Shown here in pieces: positions 6,573 to 14,920 of a stretch of DNA of 18,406 nt. Origin of the DNA: Desulfobulbaceae bacterium (lineage in GTDB: Bacteria > Desulfobacterota > Desulfobulbia > Desulfobulbales > Desulfurivibrionaceae). How positions within the stretch are numbered: the first letter of the stretch is position 1; every line of letters starts with the position of its first letter. Under the pieces are notes generated by a model. That model did not search any database and was not told the DNA's origin. It saw only the letters and a program-made list of their open reading frames with translations. The DNA is taken from contig DOZO01000022.1 of NCBI GenBank assembly GCA_003517965.1, positions 1-18,406 of the forward strand, given 5' to 3'. A program made the translations under genes and the position numbers.

Positions 6573-6808
6573 AGCCCGAACCCTAGTGTTAAGCATATGA
6601 GTCAGAACCACATGAGTATATATTTTTTATTCTCCCATTGTTTGTATTCTTCAGTTTCAAGTGGCGGGTCACCAAGGGCATACAAATCGGGATTTCCTCT
6701 TGTTTTTTCCCCATGAAATCTGCTGACAACCTCACACGCTACAAGCCATGCTCCCGCAATATCGAAGAATAGGCCGATGGTATTTATGTGCATTGGGTTA
6801 ATGTTCAT
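6551..6808 (-). pseudogene. Small two-helix membrane protein interrupted by an in-frame UGA
   Basis: The upstream part (stop at 6602-6604) encodes MNINPMHINTIGLFFDIAGA, a charged middle (EETEYKQWENKKY-like) and the start of a second hydrophobic segment, KYILMWF, cut by TGA. After the UGA the same frame continues LICLTLGFGLQIWSNFL, exactly the rest of a membrane helix. This matches the layout of a widespread uncharacterised family as I remember it: NTIGLxLDIxGA near the N-terminus and LGFxLQxxSN at the end. A point mutation to UGA is the simplest reading. The frame stays open to 6404, but homology is expected to end near 6551. The start is uncertain: ATGs at 6853, 6808 and 6793 all lack a clear ribosome-binding site; I chose 6808 because the family begins close to NTIG. 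Confidence 0.5.
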
Positions 6809-6963
6809 TTTTGTTCTGCTGCCAACAAAGTATTTAACAGACCTGTATATCATGTCAAAAAGCGTGATAGCCGGAAAAACTTTACAATGCCTCAGAAACT
6901 GCTAATTTTGCAAGAAGCTTGCTGGCTTCTGCATTCCGCCCCCTGTTATTCTCAAACAAACCC

Positions 6964-8121
6964 TTAGAGATCAAGAAAGGTAGTGTCCCGATTCAACACC
7001 CGGCATCCGTCCTGTTCAACCACCGCCATATTTTCCAGGCGGACTCCGCCCCAACCCGGAATATACACCCCCGGCTCCACCGTGACCACCATACCCGCAG
7101 CAAGGGGCTTGCGGTTGCGGTAGTTGAGCGAGGGGCCTTCGTGGACGTTAAGGCCCACCCCGTGGCCAAGGCCATGGCCGAAGCGTTCGCCCTGGCCAGC
7201 CAGTTCGATCACGTTGCGGGCGATCTTGTCCACTGCCATCCCGCTTATCCCGGCCCGCAGGCTGTTAAGCCCGGCCAGTTGCGCCTTGCGCACCAGGCGA
7301 AACAGGGCAACCGTTTTGGCGTCCGGGGTGCCCAGCACCACGGTTCTGGTCATGTCCGAACAGTAACCGTCCAGAATAAGGCCCATGTCGATGACGATGG
7401 TTTCTCCCGCAGCCAGGGGCCGGTCGGAGGGAACCGCGTGGGGCAGGGCCGCGTTGGGCCCGCTGGCGACAATGGTCTCGAAACTTGGCCGCTCCGCGCC
7501 CTTGAGGCGCATGGCGTTTTCGATTGCCCAGGCCACCTCTTTCTCGGTCTGGCCAGGACGCAGGGTAGGGTAAATCTCCTGAAACACCTCTTCATTGCGC
7601 AGCACCGCCTGTTCGATCCTGGCCAGCTCAGCCGCATTTTTTTCCAGCCGCAGCTCCTCAATAAAACCAGTAAGCGGCACCATCTCAATCTTAAGGGTGT
7701 CCGCCAGCTTGGCCAGGGTCAGAGAGGTGGAATGCAAAAAATAATGACTCTCAAAGGCCAGCCTTTTGATGCCTCGCCTTTTGAGCAATAAGCGTAGCAA
7801 GGTAAACAGGCCTCGAGCATAGAGCTTGACTATAAAACCTGTAGCCTCATCTTGGGCCTGCAAATAAAACCGGGAGTCGGTAAGCAGATAGGGTTCACCC
7901 TCACAGGGGATGAGCAAGACACCAGCGCTTTCATTGATCGCATGATCCCTGGCGGTATAGCCGCTCAGATACCTGCGGTTTTCCGGCTGAGTCACCAGGA
8001 TGGCGTCAAGATGGCGTTGCTTGAGGTTACCCCTGATCCGTTCAAGGGCTACCTGCCTTGGCGAATGATCAATGGATGAAGTGGACAAAAACCTTGACCC
8101 CAAAACGGTAGAGTTTGCCAT
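6964..8121 (-). CDS. M24B family Xaa-Pro aminopeptidase/dipeptidase
   Basis: Dinuclear-metal peptidase of the pita-bread fold that removes residues next to proline; cytosolic. Seen in 385 residues: an N-terminal creatinase-like domain (LDAILVTQPENRRYLSGYTA through about residue 150) and the C-terminal catalytic domain with all five metal ligands, at about Asp245 (VIDMG), Asp256 (CSDMTRT), His320 (GLGHGVGLNVHEGP), Glu349 (VEPGVYIPGWGG) and Glu363 (RLEN). PepP and PepQ subfamilies cannot be separated by eye. The start is uncertain. The frame runs open to 8286 over the upstream gene; the ATG at 8121 overlaps that gene's end by 53 nt and lacks a strong ribosome-binding site; an in-frame TTG at 8088 would give a length more typical of the family. 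Last gene of the cluster; no clear terminator follows. Confidence 0.93.
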   Translation of the reverse strand: MANSTVLGSRFLSTSSIDHSPRQVALERIRGNLKQRHLDAILVTQPENRRYLSGYTARDHAINESAGVLLIPCEGEPYLLTDSRFYLQAQDEATGFIVKLYARGLFTLLRLLLKRRGIKRLAFESHYFLHSTSLTLAKLADTLKIEMVPLTGFIEELRLEKNAAELARIEQAVLRNEEVFQEIYPTLRPGQTEKEVAWAIENAMRLKGAERPSFETIVASGPNAALPHAVPSDRPLAAGETIVIDMGLILDGYCSDMTRTVVLGTPDAKTVALFRLVRKAQLAGLNSLRAGISGMAVDKIARNVIELAGQGERFGHGLGHGVGLNVHEGPSLNYRNRKPLAAGMVVTVEPGVYIPGWGGVRLENMAVVEQDGCRVLNRDTTFLDL

Positions 8122-8329
8122 GCAAGCCCTGAATGGCCTGCACAAGATCGGCCTGGCCAAAATCAACCTGAAAGCGGTACGGCTTATCCAGTACAGCCAG
8201 GAAGCTAAAACACGGCTTGTTGTAACGTGCCTCCGCTCCGCTCGCGTACCAGTCTCGAAATCTTTTCTCAATCTCGGGCAGATCATTGGGGTCTGCTTCG
8301 CTCACATCAAGCCAGATTTCTGCTTCCAC
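8069..8329 (-). CDS. Uncharacterised 86-residue protein, GTG start
   Basis: Small soluble acidic protein beginning MEAEIWLDVSEADPNDLPE, with FRDWYASGAEARYNKPC, SFLAVLDKPYRFQVDF and ending GVKVFVHFIH. No signal peptide or membrane helix. I do not recognise the family. Support for being real: AAGGAGAGAGG just before the GTG at 8329, a 26-nt gap from the upstream gene, a protein-like mixture of aromatic and charged residues, and a short overlap with the downstream peptidase gene typical of operons. The open peptidase frame over this region has an unnatural Arg/Ser-rich composition, which argues that this frame is the coding one. Confidence 0.7.
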   Translation of the reverse strand: MEAEIWLDVSEADPNDLPEIEKRFRDWYASGAEARYNKPCFSFLAVLDKPYRFQVDFGQADLVQAIQGLHGKLYRFGVKVFVHFIH

Positions 8330-8355
8330 GCCTCTCTCCTTATCTGTTTTACCCT

Positions 8356-8955
8356 TTAAGTTCCCATCCCCAGATGGTGCTCTACCAGATCTTTCAGTTG
8401 TTGCAGGGCCTGACCGTACTGTTCATTAAGCTGACCTTGAATCCTGGCCCATTCTTCCTGAAACTTAGGGTGCTGGGCGGGTTGCAGCTTCATGGCCCGG
8501 CCGGTCTGCTTGGCCAGATTCTGCTCCATCAAAGCCATCTGCTGGCTGAACTGGGCTTCAAGTTGCTCTTTTAATTGCTCGCCATGCTGCCGGTAGCCAT
8601 CGAGAATTTTTTTCATCTCGCCCAGAACCTGGAGCAATTCTCCATCCCCCTGCCCAATTTCTACCAGACCATGCATGGCTTTTTCGGCAATGGTCATTTT
8701 TTCCACATCCCGGGCCAGGAAAATATTGCGCAGCATGGCCTGTACTGCCCCTTTTCGCACCGGGCCTTTCTCCGCCTGCGGCAAAGCGGCCAACTTTTCT
8801 CCCAAGCCTGGCCCATCCCCCCGCAGAAAGGCAGCACCAAGACGCATACCCTCCTTGAGCTGCTCTTCGAGGAGATAATTACCTTCTCCAAGCTCGGCAG
8901 CCATTCGTGCCGCCCGTTCCAACACCATATCCATAGTGCTCTTTATTTCCGCCAT
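8356..8955 (-). CDS. Uncharacterised helical protein, MAEIKSTMD family of Desulfobacterota
   Basis: A 199-residue soluble, almost wholly alpha-helical protein with high Gln, Glu, Leu and Lys. It starts MAEIKSTMDMVLERAARMAA, an opening I associate with a conserved uncharacterised family in sulfate-reducing bacteria (possibly DUF6657; recalled, not checked). Middle: RKGAVQAMLRNIFLARDVEK; C-terminal half (about 110-195) is likely coiled coil, with repeated Gln-rich segments such as EQLKEQLEAQFSQQMALMEQ. No signal peptide, membrane span or catalytic motif. The start at 8955 is preceded by AAGGAG about 10 nt away; the frame is open to 9036 but those residues look non-coding. It precedes the 86-residue protein by 26 nt. 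Confidence 0.8.
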   Translation of the reverse strand: MAEIKSTMDMVLERAARMAAELGEGNYLLEEQLKEGMRLGAAFLRGDGPGLGEKLAALPQAEKGPVRKGAVQAMLRNIFLARDVEKMTIAEKAMHGLVEIGQGDGELLQVLGEMKKILDGYRQHGEQLKEQLEAQFSQQMALMEQNLAKQTGRAMKLQPAQHPKFQEEWARIQGQLNEQYGQALQQLKDLVEHHLGMGT

Positions 8956-9075
8956 GGAAAACAGTCTCCTTGATTTTTCATTATTGGTGGATGATGGACA
9001 TATAGTAGACGTGGTGGACGTCTTTTGGACAACCATACAGCAAGGCCTTTGATATTTCCAGTCCCGTGTTTTTTC

Positions 9076-11163
9076 CTATCGGGGAAACGCGGCCATGATT
9101 CCGCCATCTACAGGCAGGGTGGCGCCGGTGGTGGGGGTCTGTTCGCTGGCGAAAAAAACCACCGCGTTGCCGACATGATCGGCGTGCACTGTGGTTTTTA
9201 AAAGATTACGCTGGCGGTAATAATCCTTGAGCCCTTCCGGATCAAGATTGCGGGAGCGCATCCGTTCTGGCCCCACCACATCCCAGAGGCCGGAAGAAAT
9301 TCCTGCGTCATCGAAAATCGCATCAGCATTGATCATGTTGACCCGCACGCCGAACTCGGCCAGTTCCAGGGCGGCAACCTTGCCCAGTTGATGTGCCCCG
9401 GCCTTGGAAGCGCTGTAGGCGCCAAAGGAGGCTCCAGGGGCGAAGACGTTTTTCGAACTGTTAATCACAATGCTGCCGCCGGTCCCTTGCCGCCTGAAAA
9501 TCGGGATCGCCCCCTTGATTACCTGAAACACCCCCAGACAGTTGACCTCCATAACCTGCCGGAAGGCCGCCTCGCTAAGATCGACAAGTTTTGCCACATG
9601 AGCGATGCCAGCGTTGGGCACCAGAATATCAAGGCCGCCGCTCTGCATGATCAACTGCTCCATCCCAATCTGCACCGATTCTTCGTTGGTCACATCCATG
9701 AGCAATGGAGACACCAGGCTGCTGCCAAAGGTATCGGCCAACTTATGACAGACCGTTTCCAAGCGTGTCTGGTTGATGTCGGTCATAAAGACCCTGGCTC
9801 CTGCCTCCAGAAGCTTGCGGCCGATCCCCATGGCAATGGCCCCACCGCCCCCGGTCACCAGGGCGGTTCGCCCCTCCAAAGGCCTTGGCTTTGTCCGGCC
9901 CAGCTTGACTTGCTCCAGGGGCCAGTATTCCATGTCAAAGATAGAGCCCTGATCAAGTTCCCGGTAAGGGCCGAGGACTGCGCCCCGCAATTTTGCCGCG
10001 ATGGTATGTTCAGCAATATCCCCCGCAATCCCGGCATCCTGCTGTGTGAACCCTGCCGCGATCAGGCCCAGGCCCGGTACCAGAACAACCCGGGGCAGCG
10101 AATCAAGCTTGAGACGGGAGACATTTTTTGCCGCCACCTGGGTTGCGAAATACTGTTCATAATCCTTCTGATATTGAGCAAGAGCATTGCGCACTGCAAC
10201 CAGGATTTCGTCCTCATCCAAACCGGCTACTTCAAGCCACAGAGGATAATTCTTGGTGCGAATCACATGGTCTGGCGTAAGCGCGCCGTTCACGAAAAGC
10301 TCTTTGGCCTCCACCCGGGCAAGAGCGGCCAGGATCTCCCCGTTCTGACGCACAGCCAGCTGCATGGTGCGCCGGCGACCAGAGTCGACAAAACTTAAGG
10401 CCCCCCGCAAAAGGGGCAACACCACCGAGGCCTGAACCGGCTCCAGATTGACGGCAATACCTGGCGTTGCCCCAGTACTGCATCTGGCAAGATACTCCTC
10501 GGCCCTGGTTACATAGTAGATCATCTTGTCATAGGATGCCTTGGCCTCTTCGCCAAAGGTAAAGATTCCATGATTGACCAGAATGATACAGTCGATTCCC
10601 GGCCTGCTCGCATAGAGTTCCGCCATGACGCGGGCCAGGGGCAATCCGGGCATGATAAAGGGCAGAATGGCGACATTTTCGCCCAGGGCCTCGTAAATAA
10701 ACTTTTCATACCCCTGCCGGTTGGTCAGGGTGACAATGGCATCGGCATGGGTATGATCAATAAAGCGGTGAGGTAAAAAGGCATGCACCAGGGTTTCGAT
10801 CGAGGGATTGGGCGAGGCGGAGTCAAGCAAATGGGTACGGAACTGATTGACCATCTCCGCATCACTTAAGCTCTCAACCTGCCGCAACTTGCGCAGATAG
10901 GCCAGGTCAAGGCCGGGAAAGCCCTGAGGCTCAATAACTCCCAGATCCCAGCCGCTGCCCTTGACATAGAGAATCTCCTGTTCTTCTCCGATCAGGTTGG
11001 TGATTATCCCTTTCACCGAGGTATTCCCGCCGCCATGCAAAACAAGCTCTTCTTCGGCACCAAGGAGGCGCGAGGTGTAAACTCTTAGGGCAAGCTCCGG
11101 CAGACAACGGGGATAGTCTCGAACAAAGGCCTGAGCATCTTGCTCATCATAACGGTTCTTCAT
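9076..11163 (-). CDS. Bifunctional class II aldolase / short-chain dehydrogenase fusion
   Basis: A 695-residue two-domain cytosolic enzyme of the RhaD-aldolase/alcohol-dehydrogenase type. The N-terminal part (about 1-400) is a class II aldolase/adducin domain: LHGGGNTSVKG about 42-52, zinc ligands His137 and His139 in HTHAD, and His198 in ILVNHGIFTFGEEA. The C-terminal part (about 430-695) is a classical SDR: ALVTGGGGAIAMGIG about 434-448 for NAD(P), PNAG 516-519, Ser569/570, Tyr583-x3-Lys587 (YSASK), and a Gly/Pro-rich end LPVDGGIMAAFPR. Such fusions cleave a sugar phosphate and oxidise or reduce the aldehyde product (known example: rhamnulose-1-phosphate aldolase/lactaldehyde dehydrogenase). 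No rhamnose kinase or isomerase gene is nearby, so the substrate is open. AGGAG lies 10 nt before the ATG. It is divergent from dnaG across a palindrome-bearing region. Confidence 0.93.
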   Translation of the reverse strand: MKNRYDEQDAQAFVRDYPRCLPELALRVYTSRLLGAEEELVLHGGGNTSVKGIITNLIGEEQEILYVKGSGWDLGVIEPQGFPGLDLAYLRKLRQVESLSDAEMVNQFRTHLLDSASPNPSIETLVHAFLPHRFIDHTHADAIVTLTNRQGYEKFIYEALGENVAILPFIMPGLPLARVMAELYASRPGIDCIILVNHGIFTFGEEAKASYDKMIYYVTRAEEYLARCSTGATPGIAVNLEPVQASVVLPLLRGALSFVDSGRRRTMQLAVRQNGEILAALARVEAKELFVNGALTPDHVIRTKNYPLWLEVAGLDEDEILVAVRNALAQYQKDYEQYFATQVAAKNVSRLKLDSLPRVVLVPGLGLIAAGFTQQDAGIAGDIAEHTIAAKLRGAVLGPYRELDQGSIFDMEYWPLEQVKLGRTKPRPLEGRTALVTGGGGAIAMGIGRKLLEAGARVFMTDINQTRLETVCHKLADTFGSSLVSPLLMDVTNEESVQIGMEQLIMQSGGLDILVPNAGIAHVAKLVDLSEAAFRQVMEVNCLGVFQVIKGAIPIFRRQGTGGSIVINSSKNVFAPGASFGAYSASKAGAHQLGKVAALELAEFGVRVNMINADAIFDDAGISSGLWDVVGPERMRSRNLDPEGLKDYYRQRNLLKTTVHADHVGNAVVFFASEQTPTTGATLPVDGGIMAAFPR

Positions 11164-11204
11164 GAAACTGGTTCTCCTGAGAATGTGAACAAAGCCCCTT
11201 CGCC

Positions 11205-11220
11205 GTTATTCATAAATAAC
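11205..11220. repeat. Small inverted repeat GTTATT/AATAAC upstream of the aldolase gene
   Basis: Six-bp arms around CATA. It contains TTATTCAT (11206-11213), which also occurs in both arms of the larger inverted repeat 40-80 bp away, so the two may bind the same protein. Confidence 0.4.
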
Positions 11221-11251
11221 CTCGACTTGAAAATTACCTGAGCGGCATAAA

Positions 11252-11300
11252 GGGCTGTTAATGAATAAACTAAAAAGCATATTTTATTCATTAACAGCCC
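11252..11300. repeat. Perfect 18-bp inverted repeat in the divergent aldolase/dnaG region
   Basis: Arms 11252-11269 (GGGCTGTTAATGAATAAA) and 11283-11300 are exact reverse complements around a 13-base A-rich loop. It lies 89 bp upstream of the aldolase start and 137 bp upstream of dnaG. No run of T follows on the plus strand and only three follow on the minus strand, and no gene ends here, so a terminator is unlikely. An operator, an RNA hairpin in the aldolase leader, or a tiny palindromic repeat element are all possible. Confidence 0.6.
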
Positions 11301-11329
11301 CTAAAAACTTGACTTCTCTATGTTTTTTC

Positions 11330-11357
11330 TTGACACCCCCCGCAGATTGATTACACA
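11330..11357 (+). promoter_or_regulatory. Tentative sigma-70 promoter for dnaG
   Basis: A perfect TTGACA at 11330-11335 lies about 100 bp before dnaG. The best -10 at suitable spacing is TACACA (11352-11357, 16-bp spacer), a poor match. The -35 alone is convincing. Confidence 0.35.
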
Positions 11358-11436
11358 GAAAGGTGACTGTCATCATACAACAGTTATCGCGTCTCGTGTA
11401 TACCTTTCCTTTTGCTGATGGAGTCTTTTTAACGGT

Positions 11437-13200
11437 ATGGCTGTATATCAAGGTGAAGATACAGTCCAGCTCGTCAAGGACGCCGCAGACATCGCCGAGG
11501 TCATTGGCGAACATGTCTCCCTCAAACGCGCGGGCACCAATCTCAAGGGGCTCTGCCCCTTTCATGCCGAAAAAACTCCTTCCTTCACCGTCAACCCGGA
11601 GCGCAAAACATACCACTGCTTTGGTTGTGGCGAGGGGGGAGATGTCATCAGCTTCATGATGAACCTGCACCGCCTCAGCTTTGCCGAAGCCCTGAAGGAA
11701 CTGGCCCGCAAATACCAGATCTCCCTGCCGGAAAAGCCGCTTAATCCGCAGGAGCTGGAAAAAGCCAAAAAGCGGGAGGCGTTACAGTCCGCCAACGAAA
11801 AAGCGGCCGAGCTCTTCCATCAGTCCCTGCTCTCCGATCTGGATGCACAAAAGGCCCGCGCATATCTTGGCAAAAGGGGTATCCCCGAAGAAATTATCAA
11901 AGAATTCCGCCTGGGCTTTGCCCCGGACAACTGGAATTTTCTCGTCAATGCCCTGTCCAGACAAAACATTACCAGCGAAGCGGCCAAAGAAGCCGGCCTG
12001 ATCGTAGCCAAGGATAACGGCGGTTTTTATGACCGCTTCCGCAACCGGGTCATGTTTCCCATTGTTGGCCTGACCGGCCAGGTTGTCGCCTTTGGGGGCC
12101 GCATCCTCGACGATGGCCAACCCAAGTATATGAACTCGCCGGAATCCCCGATTTTTGATAAAAGCCGAACCCTGTTCGGTCTTTATCAGAACCGGGAATA
12201 TATCCGCCAGGCGAAAACCTGTCTGGTGGTTGAGGGCAATTTTGATCTGTTGTCTTTAGTTGTGCATGGAGTGCGCAATGTGGTCGCTCCCCTGGGTACC
12301 GCTCTGACTCAGGCCCATATCCGCTCCCTCAAGGGTTATACCGACGAGGTGATCCTGTTTTTCGATGGTGATCAAGCGGGACTCAAGGCCGCCATGCGTT
12401 CAGTGCCGCTTTTTTTGAGCGAACAGGTCTCGGCTCGAATCGCCGTGCTACCCGAGACCCATGATCCAGACACCTTTGTCCGCGAGTTTGGTCAGGAAGG
12501 CTTAAATAAACACCTTAAGACCGCAATGCCGTTGCCGGAGTTTGTTTTTGACAAGCTTGTTGCCCAGTATGGCTCAAGTGTGGCAGGCAAGACCAAAATT
12601 GTGGCAGAACTGCGGGAACTGATCAAGGCTATTGGCGACCAACAGCTGCAACGCACCCTCTTTGTCTCGCATTTTGCCAAAAAACTTGGCCTTGCTCCGC
12701 AACAACTTCTTGAGGGGGTTGTCCCTGCCACAAACAACCAAGCAACAAGATCCCCTGTCTCGCCTGGGAAAAACGAAGTCAAAATCCCCCTGAAACAGCG
12801 GCAGTTACTTGAATTTTTACTGGTCTACCCAGAACACCTGCCCGTCTTTATGGAAGCTGGCCTCGAAGAGATCATCGTGAACCAGTTTGGTCTGGCAATT
12901 CTCCATCTACTCCAAAGCCAGCCAGACCTCTCCGGTGGCGCAGAGCAACTTCTTGAGTTTGCCACCGGTCCGGAACGGTCTTTTATTTCCAGACTGCTCA
13001 TCACCGCCCCCGCACATTCCGAAGAGATGAAGGAACAAATGGCCCAGGAAATGCTGGGTTGGCTGTCTACCGCCAGCCTGAAGACAAAACAGGAACGACT
13101 TACGCAACAAAGCAGCGAAGCTCGGCAAACCCAGAATGCCCAGTTAGAGATGGAACTGGCAATACAAAAAATACAGTTGAACAAGGCCCGGCATTCTTAG
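11437..13200 (+). CDS. dnaG: DNA primase DnaG
   Basis: Makes RNA primers for the replication fork, working with the DnaB helicase. Seen in 587 residues (E. coli 581): the CHC2 zinc-binding domain with Cys40, His43, Cys61 and Cys64 (CPFHAEKTPSF and YHCFGCGEGGDVISF); the catalytic core with RFRNRVMFPI about 201-210; the TOPRIM motifs with Glu266 (VVEGNFDLL) and Asp310/Asp312 (LFFDGDQAGLKAA); and a C-terminal helicase-interaction region from about 440, less conserved and Gln-rich. The start ATG at 11437 matches the family N-terminus, but the nearest Shine-Dalgarno (GGAG at 11420-11423) is 13 nt away, unusually far, suggesting modest initiation. First gene of the plus-strand block, 111 nt before rpoD, an order common in bacteria. 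Confidence 0.98.
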   Translation: MAVYQGEDTVQLVKDAADIAEVIGEHVSLKRAGTNLKGLCPFHAEKTPSFTVNPERKTYHCFGCGEGGDVISFMMNLHRLSFAEALKELARKYQISLPEKPLNPQELEKAKKREALQSANEKAAELFHQSLLSDLDAQKARAYLGKRGIPEEIIKEFRLGFAPDNWNFLVNALSRQNITSEAAKEAGLIVAKDNGGFYDRFRNRVMFPIVGLTGQVVAFGGRILDDGQPKYMNSPESPIFDKSRTLFGLYQNREYIRQAKTCLVVEGNFDLLSLVVHGVRNVVAPLGTALTQAHIRSLKGYTDEVILFFDGDQAGLKAAMRSVPLFLSEQVSARIAVLPETHDPDTFVREFGQEGLNKHLKTAMPLPEFVFDKLVAQYGSSVAGKTKIVAELRELIKAIGDQQLQRTLFVSHFAKKLGLAPQQLLEGVVPATNNQATRSPVSPGKNEVKIPLKQRQLLEFLLVYPEHLPVFMEAGLEEIIVNQFGLAILHLLQSQPDLSGGAEQLLEFATGPERSFISRLLITAPAHSEEMKEQMAQEMLGWLSTASLKTKQERLTQQSSEARQTQNAQLEMELAIQKIQLNKARHS

Positions 13201-13311
13201 AGATTGACTCCCTTGCAAACAGCTTTTGATAACTGCTCATGAATCGAAATTACAAGTAGTTGCAACTTTTGTTATGTTCAAAGAGTAGCAAGGATTATCG
13301 AGGGAAGCGCT

Positions 13312-14913
13312 ATGACGAATCACGCAAAAAGATCCAAACAAGCACTAACCGCGGCTAAGGCAAGAGCAAATATTCCGCTGGCTGAGGATGCCGTGCTTGA
13401 GAGTGAGGAGGATAGTAGCTGGTCGGTGGAACGTCCTAATAATTTCGCCGCCATTTTTGCTCTGGAGTTGGACAATGAAACCGACCTGGAAACAGATTCA
13501 TACCCGAGCGACCAGGAAGATAACAGTCAGGACGAAGGCCTGATTTCAAAGACAGGCAATCTTTCCGAAAACCAGATGGATCCAATCAAGGCGTATCTCC
13601 AGGAGATGGGGTCTGTCGGACTGCTTTCCTCAGAGGCGGAAACCGAGCTCGCCAAAAAGATTGAATCAGGAGAAAAACTTATTCAGGATACCCTCCTCAT
13701 TACGCCGCTGGCCATTGACTATCTGCGTGAAATAGCGAACAGGATGCTCGCCGGAAAACGAAGTCTTACCAATGTGATGCGCGGTCATGATGACACTGAC
13801 CATCAGATAAACAAAGAAAAAGAGGCCCATTTTCTCTGGCAGATCAGTGAAGCGCATCGACTGAATAAAGAAATCTCGGCCTTTCGTCTCGACCTGATTG
13901 ATCCCGCAATAAGCAAGGCCGAAGCGCAGAAAATCAGAATCAGGCTCAACCGCAACAGCAAGGCGATTGCCAAACTCTTCGAACATGATCGCTTCAGTGC
14001 CAGGCATCTCTCCACCATCATAACCAGACTGCGTAAACAGGAGGCCAAACTTGCCCCGCCAATCCAGATCAGGGACGACAAGGCCAAGTACACCCTTTTT
14101 CTACAGGGCTGTATCAAGACACATGGCATTGATTATGATTCTCTCGTATCCTTGATGGCCGAAATCACTGCCGGAGAGAAAGCCAGCCGCGAGTCGAAAA
14201 ATACCTTGGTACAGGCCAACCTGCGTCTCGTGGTCAGTGTGGCTAAGAAATACGCCAGCCGGGGATTGCAGCTGTTAGACCTTGTGCAGGAAGGCAATAT
14301 CGGCCTTATGAGGGCCGTGGAAAAATTTGAATACCGCCGGGGATACAAATTCAGCACCTATGCCACCTGGTGGATCAGGCAGGCCATTACCCGGGCCATC
14401 GCCGATCAGGGACGCACCATCCGTATCCCAGTGCACATGCTTGACAGCATTAATCGTCTACTCAAGAGCACCAAGGATTTTGTCCGGGAAAAAGGTCGCG
14501 AACCGACTCCAGAGGAAATGGCCGAACAGCTCAATATCGATTTGCACAAAGTTAAAAATATCATGAAAATCGCCAAAGAACCTCTGTCACTTGACACCCC
14601 GATCGGCAACAGCGAAGACAGCTATCTCTCCGATTTTATAGAAGATATTGATTCAATATCTCCGGACGAAGCCACTTTCAAGGAAAACCTGCGGGCTCAT
14701 CTCAGCAACGTCCTGCACACCCTATCCCCTCGGGAAGAGCTGGTTTTGCGGATGCGTTTCGGCCTCGACACCTCGATTGACCTTACGCTTGAGGAGGTAG
14801 GTGACAACTTCGCCGTAACCAGGGAAAGGATCCGTCAGATCGAAGCCAAGGCCTTGAAAAAACTTAAACACCCCACCCGGCGCGATCTGCTTTTTTCTTT
14901 TTATAATGATTAG
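13312..14913 (+). CDS. rpoD: Primary RNA polymerase sigma factor RpoD (sigma-70)
   Basis: Housekeeping sigma factor directing RNA polymerase to -35/-10 promoters. Seen in 533 residues: region 1.2 (DPIKAYLQEMGSVGLLSSEAE, about 90-110); a non-conserved helical insert (about 130-260); regions 2.1-2.4 (about 300-375) with NLRLVVSVAKKYASRGLQLL, the -10 recognition segment YKFSTYATWWIRQAITRAIA and GRTIRIPVHM; region 3 (about 378-455); region 4 with the -35 helix-turn-helix LTLEEVGDNFAVTRERIRQI (about 491-510) and HPTRRDLL. The first 85 residues are acidic and low in conservation; I see no clear region 1.1. GAGGG lies about 8 nt before the ATG. Its stop region precedes and slightly overlaps the possible early start of dprA, suggesting co-transcription. 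Confidence 0.97.
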   Translation: MTNHAKRSKQALTAAKARANIPLAEDAVLESEEDSSWSVERPNNFAAIFALELDNETDLETDSYPSDQEDNSQDEGLISKTGNLSENQMDPIKAYLQEMGSVGLLSSEAETELAKKIESGEKLIQDTLLITPLAIDYLREIANRMLAGKRSLTNVMRGHDDTDHQINKEKEAHFLWQISEAHRLNKEISAFRLDLIDPAISKAEAQKIRIRLNRNSKAIAKLFEHDRFSARHLSTIITRLRKQEAKLAPPIQIRDDKAKYTLFLQGCIKTHGIDYDSLVSLMAEITAGEKASRESKNTLVQANLRLVVSVAKKYASRGLQLLDLVQEGNIGLMRAVEKFEYRRGYKFSTYATWWIRQAITRAIADQGRTIRIPVHMLDSINRLLKSTKDFVREKGREPTPEEMAEQLNIDLHKVKNIMKIAKEPLSLDTPIGNSEDSYLSDFIEDIDSISPDEATFKENLRAHLSNVLHTLSPREELVLRMRFGLDTSIDLTLEEVGDNFAVTRERIRQIEAKALKKLKHPTRRDLLFSFYND

Positions 14914-14920
14914 AGGATCA

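Noticed and set aside
6880..6963. Hairpin AGAAGC/GCTTCT after the peptidase stop
   Set aside because: Only six base pairs, and no T run on the minus strand, so a terminator could not be supported.
8122..8286. N-terminal extension of the Xaa-Pro peptidase up to 8286
   Set aside because: The added residues are Arg/Ser-rich, unlike the family, and overlap the better-supported 86-residue gene with its own ribosome-binding site.
9007..9023. Short inverted repeat AGACGT/ACGTCT upstream of the coiled-coil orphan
   Set aside because: A six-base stem with four following T residues on the strand opposite to all nearby genes. Too weak to call.
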